The notes under the pieces were generated by a model that made no database searches, was not told the DNA's origin, and saw only the letters and a program-made list of their open reading frames with translations. This document shows positions 41,287 to 51,523 of a stretch of DNA of 64,000 nt, one piece after another. The stretch spans positions 6,882,001 to 6,946,000 of the forward strand of contig NZ_CP023695.1 of NCBI RefSeq assembly GCF_008704395.1. Reading direction: 5' to 3'. This DNA is from Streptomyces alboniger (GTDB lineage: Bacteria; Actinomycetota; Actinomycetes; Streptomycetales; Streptomycetaceae). Made by a program: the position numbers and the translations under genes. Within the stretch, counting starts at the first letter, position 1. Each line of letters begins with the position of its first letter.

Positions 41287-41854
41287 CAGCGTTCCCCGAT
41301 GAGTGCGAAGGGTTCGAGGCCCACGTCCTCACGAGGCGGCCCCGAGCGGGCCAGGGCGAGGGCCTCTGCGCGGTCCTTGGGCGAGGGGCCCGGCAGGCTC
41401 GCGCACACCGCGTCGAGCACGGCCGCGTACGGCGTGCCGAAGTCGGCGAGCGCGAGCCGCAGCAGCTCCAGGCCGCTGCGGTGCTCCAGGAGCAGTACGG
41501 GGCCCGCCCGGGCCGAGAACTCCAGGACCGCTGGCAGGAAGTCCGGCAGCTCCTCGCCGCTGAACTCCAGGCCGTGCGCGCGGTAGACCTCCTTGAAGCG
41601 GACCAGGGCCATGCCGCGCCGCCGGGTGTCACCCTCCCGCCACCAGCTGAGATACAGGCTGTGCCGGTTCTTGAAGTCGAAGACCCGCACGTAGTGCGCC
41701 GCCAGCTCCCGGGGGTCGGTGGTCGCGGCGTACGTCAGGAAGTCGGCGAACTCCGGGGGAGCGGCGGCCTTCAGCAGCGGCAGCCGCTCGTGGAACTCCT
41801 CGTCGGGGTAGCCGAGGCAGAGCGCCGCGGCCTGGTAGAGCACGGCGTGGCCGG

Positions 41855-41858
<4 letters not shown>
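41286..41858 (-). CDS. narJ: Nitrate reductase molybdenum cofactor assembly chaperone NarJ
   Basis: 190 residues of the NarJ/TorD-like all-helical chaperone family: YQAAALCLGYPDEEFHERLP near the start and GDTRRRGMALVRFKEVYRAHG with the conserved R-x-K/Y-x-x-G in the middle. NarJ binds the NarG N-terminus and aids insertion of the molybdenum cofactor and Fe-S cluster; it is not part of the final enzyme. It overlaps narH by 4 nt. Confidence 0.93.
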
Positions 41859-43519
<1,661 letters not shown>

Positions 43520-43520
43520 G

Positions 43521-46500
43521 TCAGTACTCCACCTTCTGCGACCTGCGGCGGATGACCGTCACCTCGTCGCGCTGGTTGCCCGTCGGACCGAGGTAGTTGA
43601 AAGCCCACGACAACTGCGCGTAACCGCCGATGAGATGGGACGGTTTGAGGATCAGCCGGGTCAGGGAGTTGTGGATCCCGCCGCGCCTGCCGGTGGCCTC
43701 CGCCTTGGGGACGTTCACCGTGCGCTCCTGCGCGTGGTGCATGTAGACCGTGCCGGCCGGCATGCGGTGCGAGACGACGGCCCGGGCCACCACGACGCCG
43801 TTGCGGTTGACCGCCTCGATCCAGTCGTTGTCCCGCACGCCGATCGCGTCCGCGTCCTGCGGCGCCATCCAGATGCACTGGCCGCCGCGGGAGAGCGACA
43901 GCATGAAGAGGTTGTCCTGGTACTCGGAGTGGATCGACCACTTGTTGTGCGGCGTGAGGTAACGGACCGTCACCTCCTTTTCGCCGTCCGGCCCGAGCCG
44001 TGGCTCCCCGAACAGACGGTTCATGTCCAGCGGCGGCCGGTAGACGGGCATCGCCTCGCCCAGTTCGTGCATCCAGTCGTGGTCGATGAAGAAGTGCTGC
44101 CGCCCCGTGAGGGTGTGCCAGGGCTTGAGGTGCTCGGTGTTGAGCGTGAAGGCCGTGTACCTGCGCCCGCCGGACTCGCTGCCGCTCCACTCCGGTGAGG
44201 TGATCACCGGCACGGGCGCCGCCTGCGTGTCCGCGTACGTGATGCGCTTGCCCTCGTGCTCGGCGGCGAGGTGCGCCATCTCCTGGCCGGTGCGCGCCTC
44301 CAGGGTGTGGAAGCCCTGCGTGGCCAGACGCCCGTTCGTCGTGCCGGACAGGGCGAGGATGGTGTTGGCCGCCTTCACGGCCGTGTTCAGGGCGGGACGG
44401 CCGTCGGCGGGTCCGCCGACCACCACGCCGTTGCGTTCCTTCAGCTCCTCGACCTCCTGGTCGGGGTGGAGGGTGATGCCCTTCGCGGGCAGCCCCAGCC
44501 GCTCCACCAGCGGCCCGAGCGCGGCGAACTTCGCGCCGATCGCCGTGTAGTCGCGCTCCACGACCGTGAGGTTCGGCATCGTCCTGCCCGGCACCGGCTC
44601 GCACTCGCCCTTGCGCCAGTCCAGGACGACCCCGCCGGGCTGTGCGGTCTCGCCCGGTGTGTCGTGCTGGAGCGCGGTGGCGACGACGTCCTTGCGCACG
44701 CCGAGATGGTCCACCGCCAGCTCGCTCAGCCGCTCGGCGATCACGCGGAACGTGTCGAAGTCGGTGCGGGCCTGCCAGGGCGGGTCGACGGCCGGGGTGA
44801 AGGAGTGCACGTAAGGGTGCATGTCGGTGGTCGACAGGTCGTGCTTCTCGTACCAGGTGGCGGCGGGCAGGACCACGTCCGACAGCAGCGTGGAGGACGT
44901 CTGCCGGAAGTCCAGGGACACCAGCAGGTCGAGCTTCCCCTCGGGGGCCTCGTCGCGCCAAGTGACCGTCGAGGGGCGTTCGTCGGGGGCGGCCTCCTCG
45001 GCGCGCAGCGAGGAGTGCGTGCCGAGCAGATACTTCGTGAAGTACTCCGCGCCCTTCGCGGACGAGCCGAGGAGATTGGCGCGCCACAGGGTCAGTACGC
45101 GCGGCCAGTTCTCGGGAGCGTCGGGATCCTCGCAGGCGAACTTCAGGGTGCCCGCCCTCAGTTCGCCGACGACGTTGGCCACCGGGTCGCCCGCCGTCGC
45201 ACCGAGGTCCAGGGGGTTGCGGTCGAACGTCGGGTACGACGGCATCCAGCCGGTCCGCGCCGACAGGGCCAGACAGTCGGCGCCCGTCATTCCCGCGAAG
45301 CGGCCCTCGCCGAGCGGCGAGGCCAGCACGTCCGCGGCGAACTTGTCGTAACGCCACTGGTCGGTGTTGAGGAACCAGTACGCGGCGCCGATCATCTGCC
45401 GCGGCGGCCTGCTCCAGTCCAGGCTCCCGGCGAGCGTCGCCCACCCCGTGACCGGGCGGCACTTCTCCTGCCCGACATAATGCGCCCAACCGCCGCCATT
45501 ACGCCCCTGACAACCTGTCAGCTGTAGCAGGGCGAGGAAGGACCGGTAGATCGTCTCGGAGTGGAACCAGTGGTTGGTGCCGGCGCCCATCAGGATCATG
45601 CAGCGGCCGCGTGACTTCTCCGCCGTCGCCGCGAACTCCCGGGCGATCCGCACGCACTTGGCGGCGGGCACCGATGTGTGCGCCTCCTGCCAGGCGGGCG
45701 TGCCGGGCTGCGAGGCGTCCTCGTACGAAGCGGGCCAGGAACCGGGCAGCCCCTCGCGCCCGACGCCGTACTGCGCGAGCAGCAGGTCGAAGACGGTGGT
45801 GACCAGCGGCCCGTCCTGCCCGCCCAGGCGCGTCGCGGGAACGCCCCGGCGCACGACCTCCCCGCGGCCCTGCCCGTGGGTGCCGCCCTCGGTGTCGAAG
45901 CGGGGCAGCAGCACCTCGACGCCCGCCGCGACCGGGGAACCGTGCAGGCTCAGGAGCGGTTTGATGTCCCCGAGCTCCAGATTCCACCGGCCCTTGCCGG
46001 ACTCGGTCCAGCGGAAGCCGAGCGAGCCGTTCGGCACGGCGGGCCGACCGGTGTTCTCGTCGAGCACCGCCGTCTTCCAGTCGCCTCCCTCACCGTCCTC
46101 GCCCAGATCGGTGGCGCGCAGGAACTTCGCGGGCACATACGCGCCGTCGCGCTCGGTGAGCGTCACCAGGAAGGGCAGGTCGGTGAACTTGCGTACGTAG
46201 TCGGTGAAGAACTCCGTCGGGCGGTCGACGAAGAACTCCTTGAGGACGACGTGCCCCATCGCGATCGCGAGCGCCCCGTCCGTGCCGGGGTGCGGATGGA
46301 GCCACTCGTCGGCGAACTTGGCGTTGTCGGCGTAGTCGGGCGCGACGACCACGACCTTCTGCCCGCGATAGCGCGCCTCGGCCATCCAGTGCGCGTCCGG
46401 CGTCCGCGTCACCGGCACGTTCGAGCCCCACATCATCAGATACGCGGCGTCCCACCAGTCGCCCGACTCCGGTACGTCCGTCTGGTCGCCGAAGACCTGC

Positions 46501-47204
46501 GGCGAGGCGACGGGAAGGTCCGCGTACCAGTCGTAGAAGGAGAGCATCGGCGCGCCGATCAGCCCCATGAAACGGGCCCCCGCCGCGTGCGACACCATCG
46601 ACATCGCGGGGATCGGCGAGAAGCCCGCGACGCGGTCGGGACCGTACGTCTTGATCGTGTGCACATGGGCGGCCGCGATGATCTCGACGGCCTCGTCCCA
46701 GGTGGCCCGCACCAATCCGCCCTTGCCGCGCGCCTGTTGATACCGGCGACGGCGTTCCGGGTCGCCCTGGATGTCCGCCCAGGCGAGCACCGGGTCCCGC
46801 AGGCGCGCCTTCGCCTCCCGGTACATCTCCACGAGGACGCCGCGCAGATACGGGTAGCGGACGCGGGTGGGGGAGTACGTGTACCAGGAGAACGCGGCGC
46901 CCCGGGGGCAGCCGCGCGGCTCGTACTCGGGGCGGTCGGGGCCGACGCTCGGATAGTCCGTCTGCTGCGTCTCCCAAGTGATGATGCCGTCCTTGACGTA
47001 CACCTTCCAGCGGCACGAGCCGGTGCAGTTCACGCCGTGCGTGGAGTTCACTACCTTGTCGTGGCTCCAGCGGTCCCGATAGAAGGCGTCCGCGTCCCGG
47101 CCCCCCGTCAGCGCGACACTGTGCAGGTCGGGGGCGGTGGTGCCGCGCCGGAAGAACTTCCCCGCCCGCAGCAGGGCCGCGGCGGGCTCGGTCGTCTCTG
47201 TCAC
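43521..47204 (-). CDS. narG: Respiratory nitrate reductase alpha subunit NarG
   Basis: 1227 residues of the DMSO-reductase superfamily. The N-terminal HGVNCTGSCRWKVYVKDG region supplies the His/Cys ligands of the FS0 cluster; the Mo-bis-MGD domain includes YPSVGPDRPEYEPRGCPRG and GDQTDVPESGDWWDAAYLM; the C-terminus has LTRLILKPSHLIGGYAQLSW. It reduces nitrate to nitrite at the cytoplasmic side. The start is GTG 47204 with GGGAG eight bases upstream. The 5' flank (47205-47493) is the likely site of oxygen or nitrate control. Confidence 0.97.
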   Translation of the reverse strand: MTETTEPAAALLRAGKFFRRGTTAPDLHSVALTGGRDADAFYRDRWSHDKVVNSTHGVNCTGSCRWKVYVKDGIITWETQQTDYPSVGPDRPEYEPRGCPRGAAFSWYTYSPTRVRYPYLRGVLVEMYREAKARLRDPVLAWADIQGDPERRRRYQQARGKGGLVRATWDEAVEIIAAAHVHTIKTYGPDRVAGFSPIPAMSMVSHAAGARFMGLIGAPMLSFYDWYADLPVASPQVFGDQTDVPESGDWWDAAYLMMWGSNVPVTRTPDAHWMAEARYRGQKVVVVAPDYADNAKFADEWLHPHPGTDGALAIAMGHVVLKEFFVDRPTEFFTDYVRKFTDLPFLVTLTERDGAYVPAKFLRATDLGEDGEGGDWKTAVLDENTGRPAVPNGSLGFRWTESGKGRWNLELGDIKPLLSLHGSPVAAGVEVLLPRFDTEGGTHGQGRGEVVRRGVPATRLGGQDGPLVTTVFDLLLAQYGVGREGLPGSWPASYEDASQPGTPAWQEAHTSVPAAKCVRIAREFAATAEKSRGRCMILMGAGTNHWFHSETIYRSFLALLQLTGCQGRNGGGWAHYVGQEKCRPVTGWATLAGSLDWSRPPRQMIGAAYWFLNTDQWRYDKFAADVLASPLGEGRFAGMTGADCLALSARTGWMPSYPTFDRNPLDLGATAGDPVANVVGELRAGTLKFACEDPDAPENWPRVLTLWRANLLGSSAKGAEYFTKYLLGTHSSLRAEEAAPDERPSTVTWRDEAPEGKLDLLVSLDFRQTSSTLLSDVVLPAATWYEKHDLSTTDMHPYVHSFTPAVDPPWQARTDFDTFRVIAERLSELAVDHLGVRKDVVATALQHDTPGETAQPGGVVLDWRKGECEPVPGRTMPNLTVVERDYTAIGAKFAALGPLVERLGLPAKGITLHPDQEVEELKERNGVVVGGPADGRPALNTAVKAANTILALSGTTNGRLATQGFHTLEARTGQEMAHLAAEHEGKRITYADTQAAPVPVITSPEWSGSESGGRRYTAFTLNTEHLKPWHTLTGRQHFFIDHDWMHELGEAMPVYRPPLDMNRLFGEPRLGPDGEKEVTVRYLTPHNKWSIHSEYQDNLFMLSLSRGGQCIWMAPQDADAIGVRDNDWIEAVNRNGVVVARAVVSHRMPAGTVYMHHAQERTVNVPKAEATGRRGGIHNSLTRLILKPSHLIGGYAQLSWAFNYLGPTGNQRDEVTVIRRRSQKVEY

Positions 47205-47363
47205 CGTGGAGCTCCCTAGGTCTGCCTCTCGACGAACCTAGGGGCGCAGGCCCCGGGGCGCCCTTCGGTCGACGCCGTATGGGTTGCGGGGCTGCCCGGG
47301 GACGGTCGCGGGGGCCGGCCGGGGCGGTTGCGGGGACAGCTTCGCCGCGCCGCCGCGGGCCGC

Positions 47364-47380
47364 ATTACCTCACACGTAAT
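47364..47380. promoter_or_regulatory. ATTAC-N7-GTAAT palindrome upstream of narG
   Basis: A dyad ATTAC (47364-47368) and GTAAT (47376-47380) with 7-nt spacer, the only A/T-rich symmetrical element in a very G+C-rich intergenic region, 160 nt upstream of narG and 114 nt before the divergent membrane-protein gene. Candidate binding site for the nar regulator; not matched to a known consensus. Confidence 0.35.
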
Positions 47381-47493
47381 CGACCCCGTCGCGGGGGCTC
47401 GGCACAGTGGTGTCAACGGAACGCGGGGACCACTTCCCCTAACCCCCGTCCCCACCCCTCACTACCCTTCTCCGCCGCCTGGAGGCAGCCGCC

Positions 47494-47910
47494 ATGACGA
47501 CTTACCAGCTCACCGCCCTGGCCCGCACCACCGACCCGACCACCATGCTGCGCCGCTTCCTCGGCCTGGACGCGGTCGTGACCGCCGGCAACGGCCTGGC
47601 GTACGCCGCCGTCTCAGGGCCCCTCGGACGCTTCCTGGGCGTCGACTCCGGGCTGCTGTTCGGCCTCGGCGTCTTCCTCACCCTCTACGGCGCGGGCGTC
47701 GGCTACCTCGCGGCCCGCAAGAGCCCGCCGACGTTCGGCGTGCGGGCGGTCATCGAGGGCAACGCCGCCTGGGCGGTGCTCAGCGTCGTCGCCCTCGTCG
47801 TCTGGCTCTCGCCCAGCACGGCCGGCGCGGTCTGGATCCCGATGCAGGCCCTGACCGTCGGCGGCTTCGCCGCGCTCCAGTACGCGGCGCTGCGAGCCCT
47901 GCGGCCCTGA
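47494..47910 (+). CDS. Small four-helix membrane protein, unknown function
   Basis: 138 residues with four hydrophobic segments (FLGLDAVVTAGNGLAYAAVS, LLFGLGVFLTLYGAGVGYLA, AWAVLSVVALVVWLS, ALTVGGFAALQYAAL) and short loops. Recurrent in Streptomyces but uncharacterised as far as I can tell. GGAGG lies 10 bases before the ATG. It is divergent from narG and convergent with the XRE regulator (3-nt gap). Operational link to nitrate respiration is only positional. Confidence 0.75.
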   Translation: MTTYQLTALARTTDPTTMLRRFLGLDAVVTAGNGLAYAAVSGPLGRFLGVDSGLLFGLGVFLTLYGAGVGYLAARKSPPTFGVRAVIEGNAAWAVLSVVALVVWLSPSTAGAVWIPMQALTVGGFAALQYAALRALRP

Positions 47911-47913
47911 CCG

Positions 47914-48777
47914 CTACGCCATACGGGTCTGGAGGAACTTGACCGTCGCCGGGTCGGCCGGGAGCAGCGTCTCGATGGCCAGCTCGGCGACGGTCACGTC
48001 CATCGGGGTGTTGAACGTCGAGATCGACGAGATGAAGGACAGGACGTGCCCGTCGTGCTCGATCCGCAGCGGCAGCGCGAAGTACGGCACGTCCGTCCCG
48101 GCGTCGAAGGCGTCCACCCCCGGATCCTCCACCGGATACGCGGCCACCTCCTCGTACACCGCCCGCAGGGCGTCCGAGCGCTGCAACGCGATCTGCCGCT
48201 CCATCTGGTGCAGCAGATGGCCACGCCACTCGCGCAGATTGCGGATCCTCGGGGCGAGGCCCTCCGGGTGGAGGGTGAGCCGCATCGCGTTCAGGGGTCC
48301 GGCGAGAAGATGCTCCGGAACTCCTTCGAGGATCATCGCGATGCCGCGGTTCGCCGCGATCACGTCGTACGCCGCGTCGACGACCAGCGCGGGATAGGGC
48401 TCGTAGCCGGTGAGAAGCTGCTCCAGGCCCTCGCGCAGCGTGCCCATCGAGGGGTCCTCCAGCGGGGTCTCCCTGAAGCGCGGCGCGTAACCGGCGGCCA
48501 GCAGCAGCGAGTTGCGGTCCCGCACCGGCACGTCGAGGTGGTCGGCGAGGCGCAGCACCAGCTCCTCGCTCGGGCGGGAGCGGCCCGTCTCGATGAAGCT
48601 GATGTGCCGCGCGGACGAATCGGCGCGCAGGGCCAGCTCCAGCTGACTGACCCGCCGCCGCTCGCGCCAGCCGCGCAGCAGCGGACCCACTCCGCTCGCG
48701 TGCCCCTTGGCCTGGCCTTTGGTGTTCCCCTTGATGCTTCCCTTGGTGTTCCCCTTGGCGGGCGCGGCGGTTGTCAT
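47914..48777 (-). CDS. XRE-family transcriptional regulator with MmyB-like ligand domain
   Basis: 287 residues from ATG 48777. A Lys/Gly/Thr-rich repeated N-terminus (KGNTKGSIKGNTKGQAKG) leads into an XRE helix-turn-helix (LRGWRERRRVSQLELALRAD, SARHISFIETGRSRPSEEL), followed by the MmyB-type domain (GYEPYPALVVDAAYDVIAAN, LHPEGLAPRIRN). Regulators of this sort usually control a neighbouring oxidoreductase gene; here the divergent neighbour is the pterin dehydratase. The lysine-rich repeated N-terminus is unusual and precedes the conserved domain. Confidence 0.88.
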   Translation of the reverse strand: MTTAAPAKGNTKGSIKGNTKGQAKGHASGVGPLLRGWRERRRVSQLELALRADSSARHISFIETGRSRPSEELVLRLADHLDVPVRDRNSLLLAAGYAPRFRETPLEDPSMGTLREGLEQLLTGYEPYPALVVDAAYDVIAANRGIAMILEGVPEHLLAGPLNAMRLTLHPEGLAPRIRNLREWRGHLLHQMERQIALQRSDALRAVYEEVAAYPVEDPGVDAFDAGTDVPYFALPLRIEHDGHVLSFISSISTFNTPMDVTVAELAIETLLPADPATVKFLQTRMA

Positions 48778-48842
48778 ACGTAGACGGTAATCGAAACCGG
48801 CTGTGGCAAGGTGAAGGCGACCCAGTGGAAGGAGCATCGCCC

Positions 48843-49148
48843 ATGACCCCCGAACCGCTTTCGCAGAAGGAGATCGAGGACCGCCTCGCCGAACTGCCCG
48901 GCTGGTCCCTCGACGGCGACAAGATCACCCGGTCGTACCGGCTCGGCTCGCACTTCGCGGCGGTCGGCCTGGTCGTCCACATCGCGCAGACGCAGGACGA
49001 ACTGGACCACCACGCGGACATCGCCCTCGGCTACAACACCGTGGCCCTCTCCGTGAACACCCACAGCGCGGGCGGCTCGATCACCGGCCTCGACCTCGAA
49101 CTCGCTCGCAGGGTGGAGGAGTTCGCCGCCGGGCACGGCGCGCACTGA
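48843..49148 (+). CDS. 4a-hydroxytetrahydrobiopterin dehydratase (pterin carbinolamine dehydratase)
   Basis: 101 residues matching the PCD/DCoH family: LSQKEIEDRLAELPGWSLDG start, the HHAD active-site region in DELDHHADIALGYNTVALSV and THSAGGSITGLDLELARRVE. It dehydrates 4a-hydroxy-tetrahydropterin formed by aromatic amino acid hydroxylases. ATG 48843 with GAAGGAG eight bases upstream is preferred to an in-frame start 24 codons earlier that overlaps the XRE promoter. Confidence 0.93.
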   Translation: MTPEPLSQKEIEDRLAELPGWSLDGDKITRSYRLGSHFAAVGLVVHIAQTQDELDHHADIALGYNTVALSVNTHSAGGSITGLDLELARRVEEFAAGHGAH

Positions 49149-49156
49149 GCACCGCC

Positions 49157-49897
49157 ATGCTGGACTACGGCAAGGAAGCCGACCGCTACGACGCCTCGCG
49201 CGGCGGCGAGCCCCGGGCGGCCGCCGCCGCGGGCGCCGTCCTCGGGCTGCTGCCCGCGGACACCCGCACCCTCCTCGACGTCGCCTGCGGCACCGGCCTT
49301 GTCACTCGCCGCCTCGCCGCCCGTGCCGGCCTGCGGGTGACGGGAGTGGACGCGGCACCCCGCATGGCCCAGCTCGCGGCCGCCCGGCTGCCGGGCGCCG
49401 TCGTCCTCGGTGACAGCCGTCAACTCCCCTTCCCGGACGCGTCGTTCGACGCTGTGAGTACGGTGTGGCTGCTGCACCTGTTTCCCGGCCCCGAGGAGAC
49501 GGCGTCGGTCGTCGCGGAGTGCGCGCGGGTGCTGCGGCCCGGCGGCACCTACGTCACCACCGTCGACAAGGCCGCCTCGCACGACGTGGGCAGCGACATC
49601 GACACCGTGCTCGCCCCGCGCCCCGTGCGCCCCGCGGTCGACCGCGCCGAGGCCGTCGAGGCGTACGCCGCCGAGTACGGCCTCGCGCCGACGGGCCGGG
49701 CCGGGTTCACCGGCCACGGCCAGGGCCGCTCGCCCCGCTCCACGGTCGACGACCTCCACCGGGGCTGGTTCACCCGGGTCCCGCCCGACAGCCCACTGGC
49801 CGCCCGCCTGGCGGCCGGACTCGCGGCGCTCCCGGACCAGGACGTGCCGCGCCCCGACCCCTGGTTCAGCCTGCGCGCGTTCCGCAAGCGGGGCTGA
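49157..49897 (+). CDS. Class I SAM-dependent methyltransferase
   Basis: 246 residues. Motif I is TLLDVACGTGLVTRRLA, post-I GVDAAPRMAQLA, motif II region PFPDASFDAVSTVWLLHLF and motif III RVLRPGGTYVTTVDK: a UbiE-like methyltransferase. The C-terminal part (STVDDLHRGWFTRVP) is the probable substrate domain. It lies 8 nt after the pterin dehydratase and is probably in the same transcript. Substrate unknown. Confidence 0.88.
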   Translation: MLDYGKEADRYDASRGGEPRAAAAAGAVLGLLPADTRTLLDVACGTGLVTRRLAARAGLRVTGVDAAPRMAQLAAARLPGAVVLGDSRQLPFPDASFDAVSTVWLLHLFPGPEETASVVAECARVLRPGGTYVTTVDKAASHDVGSDIDTVLAPRPVRPAVDRAEAVEAYAAEYGLAPTGRAGFTGHGQGRSPRSTVDDLHRGWFTRVPPDSPLAARLAAGLAALPDQDVPRPDPWFSLRAFRKRG

Positions 49898-49906
49898 GAC
49901 GCGTTC

Positions 49907-49926
49907 TGCTGTTTGCCGTTACAGCA
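49907..49926. promoter_or_regulatory. Small inverted repeat between two methyltransferase genes
   Basis: TGCTGT (49907-49912) and ACAGCA (49921-49926) with an 8-nt spacer, 10 nt after the first methyltransferase stop and 92 nt before the next start. It could be an operator of the downstream gene or a weak terminator; the stem is short and A/T-rich. Confidence 0.35.
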
Positions 49927-50017
49927 AAGTGAGTGGTCGAAAATCGCGAAGGGATAGCAGGCTGGTCCCTGTCCACGGCAAAGGGGACAACGGCAGGAAC
50001 CGGAAGGCGGCACAGCG

Positions 50018-50968
50018 ATGGGGCACCAGCACACGCACGGACAGAGCCACGGGCGGACCCCCGGACAGGGCGGGCCCAGCCATGGTCATGGCCACGGGCA
50101 CGGGCATGGGCATGACGGAGAGGACATGGACTGGGCCACCATGGGCGCCATGCTGGAGCGCTACGCGGAGATCGCCGCGCCGATGTACGGCGAGGCGGCC
50201 GCCTGGCTGCGCACCTGGGTGCCGGAGCCCGGCGTCGTCGTCGACGTCGGCAGCGGCCCCGGCGCCATCTCCTTCCTGCTGGCCGATGCCTTCCCCAAGG
50301 CGCGGATCGTCGCGGCGGACCCCGAGGAACCCCTCCTCGAACGGGCCCGCGACCGCGCCGCCCGCGAGGGCCTGACCGACCGCTTCGACACGGTGCGTGC
50401 GGCGCTCCCCGACGCCATCGATGACGTACCGGCCGCCGACCTCCTGTGGCTGTGCAGGTCCCTGCACCACGTCGGCGACCAGGGCGCCGCGCTCAACGCA
50501 CTCTCCGACCGCCTGGCACCCGGCGGCGCGATCGCCCTTCTGGAAGGCGGCCTGGGCACCCGTTACCTCCCCCGGGACATCGGCTTCGGCCGCCCCGGGC
50601 TCCTCGCCCGCCTCGAAGCCACGGACGAGGAGTGGTTCACCGGCATGCGCGCGGGACTGCCCGGCTCGAAGGACGCGGCGGAGGACTGGCCCGCGCTCCT
50701 CACCGGCGCGGGCCTGCGCCACGTGGCCACCCGCAGCTTCCTCCTCGACCTGCCGGCCCCGCTCTCCGACACGGCCCGCGCCCACGTCCTCGAAGAGTTC
50801 ACCCGCCGCCGCGCCATGCACGAGGAGCGCGTCGCCCCCGACGACCTCGCCACCATCGACCGCCTCCTGGACGAGAACGACCCCCAGAGCCTGCACCACC
50901 GCCCCGACCTGTTCGTGCTGACGGCGCAGACGGTGCATGTGGCGGTCAAGGACGGGGTGGGGGCGTAG
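50018..50968 (+). CDS. Class I SAM-dependent methyltransferase with His-rich N-terminus
   Basis: 316 residues. Residues 2-33 contain eleven His mixed with Gly (HQHTHGQSHG, then SHGHGHGHGHGHD), a typical metal-binding tail. The catalytic domain follows: motif I VVVDVGSGPGAISFLLA, post-I IVAADPEEPLLERAR, motif III DRLAPGGAIALLEGG, and a C-terminal LTAQTVHVAVKDG. The substrate is unknown; the tail suggests nickel, zinc or cobalt binding or a metal-linked function. Codon-bias and the ATG near GGAACCGGAAGG support the start. Confidence 0.87.
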   Translation: MGHQHTHGQSHGRTPGQGGPSHGHGHGHGHGHDGEDMDWATMGAMLERYAEIAAPMYGEAAAWLRTWVPEPGVVVDVGSGPGAISFLLADAFPKARIVAADPEEPLLERARDRAAREGLTDRFDTVRAALPDAIDDVPAADLLWLCRSLHHVGDQGAALNALSDRLAPGGAIALLEGGLGTRYLPRDIGFGRPGLLARLEATDEEWFTGMRAGLPGSKDAAEDWPALLTGAGLRHVATRSFLLDLPAPLSDTARAHVLEEFTRRRAMHEERVAPDDLATIDRLLDENDPQSLHHRPDLFVLTAQTVHVAVKDGVGA

Positions 50969-51079
50969 GGGGCGCGACGCGCGGTCCACGTATCTGCCGA
51001 ACACCGGGTAACGGCTGGCCTGTTGACGCTACCTTTCAGGCAGCGACGGGGCCGGCCGGGTCCGGAGGGGGTGTCGTAC

Positions 51080-51523
51080 GTGAGTGAGTTGATCCGCTGG
51101 GAGTCCGACGAGGGGCCCGTCGTGGTCGAGGTGGACGCCAGGGACCCGGGGTTCCGGTCGGTGTCACGGCGGGGAGAGGGCGGAGAGGTCCATGAGGTCG
51201 AGGGGCGGTTCGAAGCCGCGCTCGGGCATGTGCGCGGTGCCGCGCTCTCCGCGCTGCGGACCTTCCGAGGGCGGGCGCTGAACCCCGACGCGATCGAGCT
51301 GGAGTTCGGCGTCAAGCTCACCGCTGCCGCGGGGGCCGTCATCGCGAAGACATCGACCGAGGGTCATCTGACCGTCCGGCTGACCTGGTCGCGCGAGTCC
51401 GCGTCGCAGGGCGCGGCCGCGGCGGACGCACCGGCTCAGCCGGCGCGGCGCCAGGATGCCGAGCACGGCGTACCGCACGGCCTACGGCAGGACGACGTAC
51501 GGCAGGACCCGCAAGGCGAATGA
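51080..51523 (+). CDS. CU044_2847 family protein (trypsin-co-occurring domain)
   Basis: 147 residues. The N-terminal ~90 residues match the trypsin-co-occurring domain: LIRWESDEGPVVVEVD, FEAALGHVRGAALSALRTFR and PDAIELEFGVKLTAAAGAVIAKT. This domain is known for genomic association with trypsin-like peptidases and STAND/MoxR conflict modules. The C-terminus is disordered and Gln/Arg-rich. GTG 51080 has GGAGGGG nine bases upstream and gives the family N-terminus; the longer frame to 51023 is discarded. The stop overlaps the next ATG, so it starts a four-gene operon. Confidence 0.85.
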   Translation: MSELIRWESDEGPVVVEVDARDPGFRSVSRRGEGGEVHEVEGRFEAALGHVRGAALSALRTFRGRALNPDAIELEFGVKLTAAAGAVIAKTSTEGHLTVRLTWSRESASQGAAAADAPAQPARRQDAEHGVPHGLRQDDVRQDPQGE

